From assembly GCA_029204225.1 (NCBI GenBank), contig CM055095.1:53451476-53515475 (forward strand): a stretch of DNA of 64,000 bases. Reading direction: 5' to 3'. The notes under the pieces are model-generated. The model did not search any database and was not told the DNA's origin. It saw nothing but the letters and a program-made list of their open reading frames with translations. The translations under genes were made by a program, and so were the position numbers. This DNA comes from Diphasiastrum complanatum (Eukaryota; Streptophyta; Lycopodiopsida; Lycopodiales; Lycopodiaceae). This document shows, one piece after another, positions 46,664 to 58,000 of this stretch (position 1 is its first letter; each line of letters begins with the position of its first letter).

Positions 46664-47052
46664 TGATTTTGTTGCTTTCAAGAAAAAAATGTCATATCAT
46701 TGCTTTGCATCCTAACTGTTCTCCAATCGCACTATTGATCACTTAGATTGCTCATGTCAACTTCTAGTAGCGCTAGTTGTTCGAAAAATTGCGTCATATC
46801 CACATTTAGCACCTCTTATCTCTTCAAACATTATGCACAGATTCCTTCCTCTTTCTTGCGGTCTACTTTAGATAAAACAGTAAGAAGCTAGAACATTCAT
46901 TATCGCTTACCTGTATGCGATCGACCAGACGTCGACCTTCCCGGTTCAGCAAAAGGTAGCATGCACAAAAGCATGACAATGAGGTAGTAAACTTTAGAAG
47001 CTTTTGTAATCTTCCAACTTCTGCCTGCAACTCTATTCTGTAAGCTTTCCAT
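45810..47052 (-). CDS. EPIDERMAL PATTERNING FACTOR-like secreted peptide precursor (EPFL4/5/6-like)
   Basis: Three exons on the minus strand: 46911-47052, 46276-46331 and 45810-46049 (142, 56 and 240 bases), with GT-AG introns (donors GTAAGC and GTAGTG, acceptors TTGCAG and GTGCAG) and matching phases, giving 145 residues. Exon 1 starts MESLQNRVAG and holds a hydrophobic signal segment (VYYLIVMLLCMLPFA, about residues 21-35). Exon 3 ends with the mature peptide: GSTPPQCTSKCGSCKPC, PVHVP, TTEYYPEAWRCKC and KLYMP at the C-terminus. Six cysteines in C-x3-C-x2-C-x2-C...C-x-C spacing and YYPEAWRCKC are the EPFL signature, closest in memory to the EPFL4/5/6 (CHALLAH) group. Such peptides are secreted ligands of ERECTA-family receptor kinases and act in stomatal and growth patterning. 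It is the only gene here with no lesion. Exon 2 rests on splice sites and phase alone; intron 1 (579 bases) carries a (CT)n run. Confidence 0.85.
46622..46661. repeat. (CT)n microsatellite in EPFL intron 1
   Basis: An uninterrupted CT run of about 38 bases, in the first intron of the EPFL gene. Confidence 0.9.
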
Positions 47053-48650
47053 TCCCCTGCCACTAATTTGATTCAACATTTAAAGACATATACCAATCTA
47101 ATATCCCGAAAATGTCCACTGCCGCTGAGAGCAGTCTCCAGGGAGAAGACGTTGCCAATCTATGTTAGTTTACCCAAGTGTTTTGAGAAGTAGTCTACAC
47201 AGATCTGATTGAGATCAGTTGTCTGCATCTTACTTTTCATAAACCACACATTGAAACAGTTTATACTTGGTCGTGCCCACTTTCTAGTAATTGATCATCG
47301 ACTGTCCAAATGGGAAGTCCAGTGGCAAATGTAACAAATAGCCAAAGCGCAGAAACTACTATAAAAGACGTTCAAAGTTGGTACTTCAAGCATCGATTGT
47401 TGCCACTAGCAAGAAATATTAATCCTGATCCCTCTAATCATCAAACCTGACACCTAACAAGCTACCTGTGAGTCTCCGAAAAGCTTTATTATTGCCTCAG
47501 CTGCAGTTTCCGAGGATTCAAGTAGCCTCACAGAACGGCGCAGTCATGGGAAAAGCACGAACATCCCACCCAGATGATCACCACCGATGTCCGAGCCGCG
47601 ATCAGCGAAGAACCCAATTCCCAACTGTTCCAAAACCCACTAGTGGATATCAGAATTCAAGGTGCAACTCGGTCAAAGGCGGCAACAAAACACCAAATGA
47701 AAGAGGCTGGACGCCGATGGAGAGCGATGGCTATGTGGGTTGTGCTACATGCAGCAGTGTGTGTGTGTGATATATGGGATATAGTCTAGAGCTGTGCCTG
47801 CCTTCAGATCTGCCGACAACCATGCCTCCTCCTACAGTTCTCACTCTCGAGTCTCGAGTCTTAATCCTCCCGCTGTGTAGACAGCCAGATTTCTCTCTGC
47901 ACTAAGACACAGAGACAGAAGAGAGAGAGAGAGGATGAAGGCAGATGAATTAGGGTTTAGGGTTTAGACACAGAGACAGAAGAGAGAGAGAGAGAGAGAG
48001 AGAGGATGAACGCAGATGAATTAGGGTTCAGGGTTTAGACATATTCCTTGCACGTAAAAAATTAGGGTTTGATGCATACTGCCTCCTTGATCCTAGGCCA
48101 AAGCACTCCAGCTACATGACACGTGGCCTGTAAAATAGACCCATAAGTAATTCTTAAAATCATAAGTAAAAATATATAATACATCTACTGCCCCAACATT
48201 TGCCTTTGACCTTTGTGACTTGGTCTTGCAGGGCAATATTTAGGGTTTAGAGAAAGAAAGAACTGCTGACGCTTTGGACAACCAATTGAATTTATGCTAC
48301 GTGGTACGCTCGCCACATGGACGCTTGCCAATGGTTAATTACGAAAACGTGTCACAATCTGACAGTTTGAGACGAATAAAACGATGCGGGAAGAGAAACG
48401 GCCTTTTGTGGAGGATGATGAAGCACGTCATTCTTTAGGGCTTGGGCAAAAGTCCTAAGATTCGGGTCAGCCGCAACTGCCAGACGCCAACTGACCTAAC
48501 CTACACGTTCGCGGTTCGCCCCTCAAACAAATCTTGAACCAAACCAACGCAACCCACAAGCTGTACGAAACTCTAGAGGGCCCTAAAAATTAGGGCTAGG
48601 TTCTAGCAAGAAATAAGCCCAGAAAAACTGGGGCGGCCCTAGAAAAGAGA
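47053..48650 (-). promoter_or_regulatory. EPFL upstream region with telo-box and (GA)n duplication
   Basis: Non-coding sequence upstream of the EPFL start. At 47906-47966 and 47967-48039 a unit with GACACAGAGACAGAAGAGAG and ATGAATTAGGGTTTAGGG is duplicated in tandem. TTAGGGTTT/AAACCCTAA words (telo-box type) recur at about 47950-47965, 48020-48035, 48060 and 48240. The region is richer in GC than its surroundings. No TATA box is placed with confidence. Confidence 0.45.
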
Positions 48651-51600
48651 GGGTGGACTACGTTGATGATGAGATGGCCCCCACCGGTTGCAGCAGTATG
48701 TAGGGCCGTGTTCCTGTCTGCTGTCACATGGACCCCACGCCCTTCGCGTCCGCAGCCTGCCTCCTGCTTCCTGCCTTCCCTTTCGTCCTGCCTTGGGAAA
48801 TGGTGCACGGTCACCTTTTAGCAACCCAACCCCCCCCCCCCCCCCCCAAAACAAGAGCCACTTTGGACTTTGGGTCTCCATCCACCCATGGGACCTTGAG
48901 GCTGGAGCTGACCCTCTTGCCAGCCCTTGCTAGCATGGCTTACGCCACTACATCAATGCTCATAAAGTACTTCGCCAAAAAATTCACCATAATTCACGTT
49001 TGGAGAGATTTTGTTGATGTGGCACACTCTCATTTGTTGGGAGCAAGATTGCTATATAGGGTAGCAGATGACATGTCAATTCTCCATTCGTTGATATGAT
49101 TGTATATTGGTTGGGGGCAAGCCGAATGCTGCTTGTAGGTCCTTATTCAACTTGCTCCCAAATAATAAGTAGTACATTGTCATACTCTCACTAATCTTCA
49201 AATCTCTAGAATAGGAAAACAATAAGAATGAAAGTAGGATAACATCCATATAACTAGGGAGTGATTGAAGATAAGCGTATATTAAAATAACCTCGAACCA
49301 TGATTTAAATTGTGATTTCATCAGTTACATCATTACATGGTTGTGAGGCATGACATTCAATCTATGAACCCGACTAGGGGCCACGTCTTTCGATATTATG
49401 CAAACTACTACCTTGGCTATGAGACGAACCATTTATTCCTTGTGGGTTGGAAGGCGCCTTTCAAATATCATGTGAACCAAGATGGCTAACTGAGAGGTAA
49501 CTTATCTGACGTGGTTGGGAGAAAGCCATTTAACATCATGTGAATATGTCCTTAGCATCTATCCAAGGCAATTTAATGGAGAAGGAAGTTAAGATTCTAG
49601 CAATTAACTCTTAATGTTATGTTTGAATGGTAGAGAGAGTGAAATCTTTGTAACAATAAAGGAACTCACATATCTAAATGTAACAATCACAAGGGTAGAT
49701 TGTACTCTCTTTTTACTTATCAAACAGGCTACTCTATACTGTCAAGGTTATCAACAAGTGTACATCATAGCTATTTTCAACATTCACAAATATGCCAAAC
49801 CAAGTCCCTTGGAGTTTGGAGCCCAAGGCTCTTAAATGTCACTAGGGAGCAATCGATGTTTGAGCGTGTGGCTTCCTGGCTACAACAAAGAGCTCTACAC
49901 AACTCATCCTACTCTCGATAGGGTAGAGTTTACTTCAATTAAAGAGGTGAACTCAACAATCATGGCTAGAAAAAAAAATTACACCTCATATAATAGATTT
50001 GCTAGAGACCCAAAAAAAAATAAACTCGAAACTTTCAAACTAGTACTTGAATTCAGCAGGTGGAATGCAAGAATTCAGGGGTGTATTGTAAGTATTGCAT
50101 GCAATTGTGCATCGAGATTTGGCATTTGGACCATGTGATGCCAATCATGCCATATTTTTGAATGACAACCAACAAAAATTTGAAGGACCAGGTGATGCCA
50201 ATCATGCCACATGCTCAAATGAAAACCAAGAAGACCTTACCAGGGTGATTGAAAATATGAACCTTTATGTTGATAGGGTGATTGAGAACATGGACCTTCA
50301 TATGTCGATTTAATGTCTAACTCCAAATCTTGAGGAGAGGAAACGTGGTGTTAAGTGTTAACTAGCAAGCCATGTATTATTGAACCACTTTTTGTGCAAT
50401 AGTAGTACTTTGTACCATTCCATTAGATGCAAATGTCCAAACAGAAAAAGGACCAATAAGAGCACATCGTGCCAGAAGAAATAACAACGCATCACACAAG
50501 GAGGTTGTTGTAAACATCAATATCAACAAGTAGTGCACCACGCAAGGAGTTAGATGTATTGTTCACAAATACTTTTGACTTCCCCCATTTATAAATATGT
50601 CAATCTTTGGAAAATAGTACCTAGGTGACAAGCTTGTTTTGTTTGACATAAATGAGATCTCCAACCCTCAAATATCAAGGGATTATGTTTGAATCTATAT
50701 AAAAGGTAACTCGAGTTGCACTTGTCCATAGTAGTAGTACTCCTAAAAGTTTCTTCAACCAAGATTGTGAAGCCAATGAGTAATAATTGTCACATGTGTA
50801 TTGTCCATTAATAGAGGTTGGAGCAACTTAAGTGACATCAACTTCAAGAATTGCTTAGTTGGAACATGCGTATCCGAATTATTTGTTGTGGAGCAAACCA
50901 CTCAAGCAAGCTAACAAATATTTTTGTATGCAGGCTACCATTCAAAGGTTTGGTAGGAGTAGCTATGTAGTAGAACAATTAAAAATGTGCACTCTAAATT
51001 CTTATTAGATATATAAACAGAACTAGATTTTACTTTATGACAAAAAGATTGAGCCTTAAACATTGGCCCTTATTTATGAAGGTACTTCATTGGTGGATGT
51101 CAATGGAGAATTGAAGTTTTAGATCTCAATACATAATCACAAAAAGAAAAAGCTTCAGGCAGCTCCACCAAACGACCACACACTATGATCACATGCCAAA
51201 GTTATCACGTACCTGAAGAAATTGTAAACTATGTGTGCAAATGTACATCATCAAATACTCTTGTTTAGATAATAGTGTGCAAAGCTTTTACTTAAATCAT
51301 CTAAGTATACTGCATTCAACTATAAGGATTTCCCATGGAATTAATTAAAACATGAAAACAATTCAAAAGTACTATGTTAAATGTTATGAATCCAAATTTG
51401 CTTCAATGCACATGAATGAATCAATAGCTCATGCCTATTTATAAAGTATTTTTAGGAGAAATGTTCATTTTAAGTAAATATCTTGACCTTGACTAAGCTG
51501 CATATTAAACAAAAATAGACAAAGACAACTTGCAATTGTAATTCTTTAATATTCATTAAGAATTATGTAAGCTCTAAAACTTTGGCCTAAGATTTATGAG

Positions 51601-53269
51601 CCAACTCTCATCAACAAAAATTGAACCAAGTATTACATAAAGGTCAGATATCCCATCCTTCATTGAAAAGTATATATTGAACATAATCATACTTTTCATT
51701 ATGCCTCATTAAAGGGCTTTTTTTATGTTTGTGAATTATCTTCTATAGGTTGTTTAAGTATTATATTTTTTTTTCTTGATCATCATTTATGATTGAGCTC
51801 TAGCTCATCCTCATTATCATAAGAATACTTGGATATATTCTCCGCAATAACTGAATTGGATAAGGTGGGCTATTGTGTCCACAACAGCACAAGACTATCA
51901 AATAGGAATACCTTGAAGCCTATTGCTCCAATGTGGATGTGTAATAGTGTCAAACTCCATATATGAAAGTTGACTTAAAACCTAGCTTATCTTGTGCACA
52001 GTAATCAGCAATCTAGATCCTTGTCGATTTTCCTACATGTACAAACATCAGAGCACATGAAACATGGTGGAGCTGGCTACCTTGTCTCCTCCCAACCTTT
52101 GTTGCATAGATTATGATGAGGAATGCCTCTCTCTAGGCTCGCTTATGCACAATCCTCAAGCACCCCTTAACCATGACCTTCCTAACATCGACACATGGCC
52201 TTTTCCATGCACAGTCGACACTTGCCACTTGGCAGTACTCTGACACATAGGCAAGTGAGTAGGCTGACATGTGTCACTCATAAACTATACCAAGTGTCCC
52301 AGTGAGCATGTGACCTATGTCATGTTTGACCGGTCAACCTTGACATGTGTCACTCATTCATTGGACCAAGTGTCCTAGTGAGCATATGACACATGTCCCA
52401 TTGATTAGTCAACTCTCCTATTTTTTAGGAGGTCAGCCCAACCACTCCTAATAAATGACCCAGTACAACATGCCAAAGCTAAGCACGACTCTTTGAGGTC
52501 CAATGCCAACTAATAACAGTTTATTTACTATTTACTTACAAAGGTCACCAAAGGCCGGTGACTTAGCCATTTCAGTAATTAAAATAATTACATGTGTCTT
52601 TGAAATCTGTAAATAATTGAGACAGGGACTAAATGCTCTAACAAATAGTGTACAAGAAAATAGAAGATGAAAGCTAGTACTATCAACTTTTTTTTTCTCT
52701 CGAAGAGAATTAGCCATAGATTAAAGACTTTTTATAAAAGTACATAAAAAAAGCTCAAAGAAGCAAAAGTTTTTTGGCCTCCTTGAAAAGAAGTAGGGGG
52801 GAGATGACAAAGTCGCCATTCCCAAATTCCCTACTATTTCTTTCAAGCAAAATGTTCCAAAGAGTAATTATTTTAATGCATTGCCAAAAAATATTAACCT
52901 TCACATCATCAAAAATGATATCATTCATCAGCAAGTTTGTATGGCTAAATCTCCTAAATCTGGTATGAAAGCAAACAATAAAGAGATAGTCTAGAACTTT
53001 TCACATGAACTTTGGCTAACCATTTCCAGCAAAGGACTTGCTATATATAGATGAGAGTGATGACTCCCTCTCCTCTCTCTTGGTTCCTACTACCCAAAAT
53101 AGTCACTATGTAATGTAGAACATTATAAATGGTCCATATGACCAAAGAAACTTGATCTAAGTGACATTTGAAGGGTACTGAAGCTTGAAACTTCTTAAAA
53201 TTGTCAAAATATAAAAAATAATATCCAGCACACACATGTGAAAAGTTTGACCCTAGACTATGTCTTTAT
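48651..53269. other. Unassigned AT-rich segment with small repeats
   Basis: Contains an 18-base C-run at 48830-48847, a tandem pair near 50125-50240 (GATGCCAATCATGCCA), a second pair near 50243-50300 (AGGGTGATTGA(A/G)AA), and a 76-base tandem pair at 52266-52417. Open frames are short and unlike anything known to me. Confidence 0.4.
52266..52417. repeat. 76-base tandem pair with W-box palindrome
   Basis: GACATGTGTCACTCAT starts each unit (52266, 52342), followed by CCAAGTGTCC and AGTGAGCAT. The first unit ends in the perfect palindrome TTGACCGGTCAA (52326-52337); the second has TTGATTAGTCAA there. Confidence 0.75.
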
Positions 53270-55190
53270 TGATAATCTAGGGTCGAGTAATAAACAAAGT
53301 CTCTTCAATTCTAGCATCATCAGAAGAACTGTCAGAGCAAGCATATCCTAAGCAGTTTTCATGCTTTCTTTGGCCACTAGCAGCATTTTTTGCATATCTT
53401 TCAAGAAATCTACTACAGCTTGCAACTTGAGACCTTTGAGTCCGATCGAAACTGGAGAACGCGGTTGAAAGCCATACATCAGCATAAAAGGACTGAATTC
53501 GGTGGCAGAATGCTTAGCATTATTGTGCGTGAACTCAACCAAACGGAGATACTTTTCCCAATCAGACTGTCAGTGAGAAACATATGCTCTAAGCATATCT
53601 TCCAACGTCTGGTTGACACGTTCTGTCTGCCCACTAGATTCTGGGTGATCCGAAGAACTAAGACTAAGGGTTGTTTCAAGTTTTTCAAAAAATGCTTGCC
53701 AAAACTTGCCAGTGAACTTGGAGTCACGATCACTAACAATATCATTCGGCAAACCATACAATTTGAACAACTTTTCAACAAAAAGCTAGGCTAGTTTAGA
53801 TGCCTTGACAGTTAATTTAGTTGGTATAAATTGCGCCATTTTGGTTAGCCTGTCAACCACCACCCAAATGGCATCGTGATCACTTCGGATTTTAGGGAGT
53901 CCAACCACAAAATCCTTTGAAATGCTTTCCCATTTCTTACTGGAAATTTCCAAGGGATGAAGAAGACCCGCAACTTTGAGTCTTTTTGCTTTGTTTGCTG
54001 GCATTGTTCACAACTTTGAACGTATGCCTCCACATGACCTTTCATCTTAGGCCAGAAGAAATTGTGCCTAACAAGGTCAAGTGTCCTCTCTGTATGTCTG
54101 GGTGACCAGCACAAGGGTTGTCATGACACTGTTGGAGGATTTGGGCTCGCAAGTCCTCCCTATCTGGCACACAAACCTTTTCCTTTCGGAAAAGCAGGCC
54201 ATTCCTTATTAAATAGTCTTCAAGTATCTTATCATTACGGGATTGCTTGGGATCCTGCATTCCAAGGTCATCACTAGATCTAGAATTTCCCGTCAGGACA
54301 TCTAGCCAGATGCGACCAAAAAACCTATCTATTCGACAAAGATCCCGTAGTGAAAGATACAAATTAGATTGGATCTCAGCAAAGCATAACTGATTAATCT
54401 CTCCAATCCGACTCAAGGCATTGGCAACACAGTTCGACGTACCTTTACGATACTTAATGTCGAACACAAACTCCTGAATGAGTTCCGACCATCTAGCCTT
54501 ACAGCCACGAAAGTCCTTGGCATCACAAATATACTTAAGGGATTGGTGATCAGTCATTACCTTAAATCTGGCACCATAAAGATAATGCCTCCAGATTTTT
54601 AATGCGTGAATGACTGCAAAAAGCTCCTTTTCATAGGTAGACTACCTAGTCTGAGCAGGATCCAGCTTCTTGCTTTCAAAAGCCACTGGTCTACCGTCCT
54701 AATAAAGGACCGCTCCAACAGCAAAGTCGCTAGCATTTGTATCAACCACAAAGGGCCGGTTAGGATCGACAATGTGTAAAATTGGAGCCGTAGAAACACA
54801 GTGCTTGAGAGTCTCAAAACTCTCATTCATTTCATTCGTCCATGTTATCGATGGACTTTTTCTGTGGCTACATTTTTTCTTCACCCCCTTAAGAACGTTC
54901 GTCAAGGGCAATGCTATTAAGGCATAGTGAATCGATGAAAAAATCCTGTGAAGCCCAAAAAGGATTTCACATCACGAATTGTCAAAGGTCTCGGCCATTC
55001 TTGCACCTTACGGACTTTGTCATAATCGATTTCAAGACCTTTATCCGATATGACATGGCCCAAGTATTTGAGTTTAGTCTGAATGAACTCACATTTCGAC
55101 TCCTTAGCATAGAGCTTTTCTTGCCTTAGAAAATCTAAGACAATACGAAGATGTTGTTCATGCTCCTCAAGGGTCCGACTATAAATTAGG
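53270..55190 (-). pseudogene. Gypsy pol fragment: reverse-transcriptase end, RNase H, integrase
   Basis: Reading leftward from 55190: LIYSRTLEEHEQHLRIVLDF, KCEFIQTKLKYLGHVISDKG and FLGFTGFFHRF (end of reverse transcriptase), ITWTNEMNESFETLK and VDTNASDFAVGAVLY (RNase H), and MTDHQSLKYI with KGTSNCVANALSR. The integrase follows with GHVEAYVQSCEQCQQTK (HHCC end), DFVVGLPK...IWVVVDRLTKMAQFIP (first Asp), GLPNDIVSDRDSKFTGKFW (second Asp) and SSGQTERVNQTLED (Glu). Sequence after AKESMKTA decays. Several stops and frame steps occur. The style suits chromovirus-type gypsy elements, which is a weak inference. LTRs are not found; the right side meets element F. Confidence 0.88.
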
Positions 55191-55336
55191 CACCCAAAAG
55201 ACCTATAGCTCCATATCAGCGTTCCGTCCCATAACTGAGACTGTCACCTCAAGTTTCCTGTTGCATACCCTTATGGATACGTAACAGGGAGTGTGAGGGC
55301 CATGACTATAATTCTATATAAGGGCTCAAAGTCTAA

Positions 55337-55924
55337 TTTTAGAAGATCAAAATCAAGTGAAACCTTTGTGAGTTTCTAGATTCAAATCAATTTCAATTTT
55401 CTTGGGCATTGTTTTGTAGAAGTCATTGAGAAGAGAATGGAGTCACTATTGGTACTCCAAAATCTCTTTGATATTGTTCTTGAAGAAGAGGATGAGCCTA
55501 ATGTGAGGACAAGAATTGGTTAGATACAAGAAGAAGTCAAGGCTAGCACTTCATTGCATCAAAATGAATGTTATTAATGACCTCTTGAATGAGGTAGCCT
55601 CTTGCATATCAGCCAAAGAAGCATGGGATTCACTAAAAGCAATTTATGAATCCCGGTTCTAGAGTTCTCATGATTAGAAACCAAATCTTGCAAAGCATGA
55701 GAAATAGTAGTGAAAGTCCACAAGATTATGTTCTTAAGATCAAGTATCTCAACAAAGAACTAGCTTCTATTGGAGACAAGATTCTAGACAATGTGCTAGT
55801 ACAAGTGATCCTATATGGCCTAGGTGATGTATTCTCAAAATTGGTTCAAAGCTTTGCCATCCAAGACACTTTTCCAACTATTGATAAGCTCCGTAGTGTA
55901 CTAGTGGCTGAAGGGTATAGGATG
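55337..55924 (+). pseudogene. Copia F gag, N-terminal part
   Basis: A relative of element B. The segment has MESLLVLQNLFDIVLEEE, a frame step, LALHCIKMNVINDLL, SRVLMIRNQILQSMRNSSES and FAIQDTFPTIDKLRSVLVAE. It ends at GGATG (55920-55924), where element E inserted, and resumes at 60090. The gag start and upstream LTR are missing. Confidence 0.8.
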
Positions 55925-56565
55925 TGTGAGAAATTTCAACTAGTTTAGTCACATTTTGGTAAATTGTCAATAAGAGGCCAAAACTCATTTTAGACTTAGA
56001 GATAAACTTTTTGAAGTTATATAAGTTTAAAATACATTCAATAAACACTTTTGGAAAGTGTGGGAAAGTTGGTAGTCGAGTTTGAGAGAGATTCAAATTG
56101 AACTTTGGGTACATTGAATCTAGACCCAAAAATAGTAGGGTTTACATTTTGGAGGGAAAGCCAAGTGGCCAAATAGGGTTTGGAAATTCTATAAAAGGAT
56201 GTAACTCATGGAGAGACACATCTTCTCTCTTCTCTCTCTCATTTCATCATTATACATGGTTTTCTTTGGGTTCTACTACTCATTGGTGCACTATCTTGGT
56301 GTTATCTTGCAATCTTGTGTGTAGAATGCTCATTTATTGCTATTTTCAGTTCCACACGTGTGAAATACAGTAGGGTACTGTAATTGTAGACAGAAAACAT
56401 ATTTTATGTTTTGGTTCATGTTTGATCAATATCTCTTAGAGTTTGCATCTCATTTTGTATGTAGATGCTGATTTTTCTACATTGGCAGGATTGTTGGTTT
56501 GCTCCTTATTGTAACCAAAGATTAGGGACATGGATTGGATCTTGAATGATCTGAAATCCTTCACA
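55925..56565 (+). repeat. 5' LTR of copia E
   Basis: Runs from TGTGAGAAATTTC to CCTTCACA; the primer site TGGTATCAGAGCT is at 56566-56578. A TATAAAAGG box lies at 56190-56198. CCACACGTGTGAAA is at about 56353. Confidence 0.92.
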
Positions 56566-57166
56566 TGGTATCAGAGCTCTTTTGTTTCAGGTTATGAAAG
56601 GATCAGCCATCTTTAGCAAGGATTTGGAGGAGTTACCGATGCTAGAGCATGCTAGATTGATCTCTACTCAGAAATCAGCATTTTTGCATGTGTAGAATTG
56701 ATCTTTTGTAGGTCAAAACTCAATATAGGTTTATATACTTGATCAATTCCGATTTCACACTTGGTTTACTGGATTTAGATGATATTTGGTGCATTAGGAA
56801 GGTCTCATTGGAGTCCACAAGAAGATATACCAAGTTTCTAGAAATTGCATGTAGAATTTGAGATATTCAATTTTTTGTTATTTTGTCAAAACCCTAATTT
56901 TGATTGGATCTCTAGTTTGTGAGGTTACTGAACTTCATTTGAGTGTCTTTCAATCTTAGGAAGTGGCAAGAATAATTAGATTGAGGATAGATCATAGGTT
57001 GATCAAGATTTCACTATTCTATGTGTTGATTTTCTAGTTAGAAGTGCTAGAAGAGATTTGAGAGGTTCCATATCTTTGTGATTTCTTCTTGAGTTCATTT
57101 TTTGACATTCAAGAGAGTGCTTTGTGCATTGGAACGGGTTGAAAGAGAAGATCAGGTCACTTCAAC

Positions 57167-58000
57167 ATGGCTACAAGTGGTGGATTTATGATGGAGAGCA
57201 ATGATAGGCTTACCTCAATCAACTATTCTACTTGGAAGGTGAGGATGGAGTCCTTATTGGAGATGAATGAGTTGATGGAGATTGTTGCAGGTGTGGAGGA
57301 GAGACCTCAAGCACCTCGAGATCAAGTGAGGTATGACAAGAGAGCAAAGAAAGCTCTACACATGATTAAGATGAATGTTACCAATGAACTTTCAAGGAAG
57401 TTGGTAAGTGCACATCATCTTTGGAGGCTTGGGAAGCTTTGAAGAAGCTTTATGAATCCAAGTCTACATCAAGAGTGCTTACTCTTAGGAGACAAATCTT
57501 TCAAAGTTTGCAAAAGAAGGAAGAGAGTACTCATGCTTTTGTTTTGAGAGTTAAGGCATTCAATGATGAGTTAGCATGTATTGATGAAAGAATTAAGGAG
57601 GTAGAGCTTGTTCAAGTTATAACTAATGGCTTGTTGGATGATCATGCTAATCTTGTTCAAAGTTTTGCTATTCAAAAGACTTTGCCAAGTATTGTGGATT
57701 TGCAAGAGATCTTGGTGAATGAGGAGTATAGGCTTCAATCAAGAGGAGGTGGATCTACATCGACATCTCATTATGAAGAGGATGCTATGTTCATCAAAGG
57801 CAAGTTCAAGGGCAAAGGCAAAGGCAAGTGGTCTAAAGGGCAAAATCAAGGTGAGACTTCTTCTTTTGGCAAAAAGAAAGATAAGTCTAAGTTGAAATGC
57901 TTTTATTGTGGAATCAAAGGGCATTTTGCTAATGAATGTTTGAAGAAGCAAAGAGATGAAGGTAGCAAGCAAATCAACTTTACTACTAATGATGAGGATC
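57167..58000 (+). pseudogene. Copia gag of element E (UBN2-type)
   Basis: The ATG at 57167 gives MATSGGFMMESNDRL, then NYSTWKVRMESLLEMNELME. A frame step near 57400 moves the reading to EAWEALKKLYESKSTSRVL, LRRQIFQSLQKKEESTHAFV and a Lys/Gly-rich patch. The zinc knuckle CFYCGIKGHFANEC (C-x2-C-x4-H-x4-C) is intact near 57897-57938. Only the one frame lesion separates it from a whole gag. Confidence 0.88.

Noticed and set aside
46463-46681. Minus-strand frame between EPFL exons
   Set aside because: Consists of a (CT)n run and intron sequence; splice phases skip it.
48728-49099. 123-codon plus-strand frame with poly-Pro
   Set aside because: The poly-Pro comes from an 18-base C run; no domain or codon pattern supports a gene.
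50095-50313. Peptide beginning MHAIVHRDL, like a kinase catalytic loop
   Set aside because: Nothing before or after it fits a kinase; the rest is two short tandem repeats.
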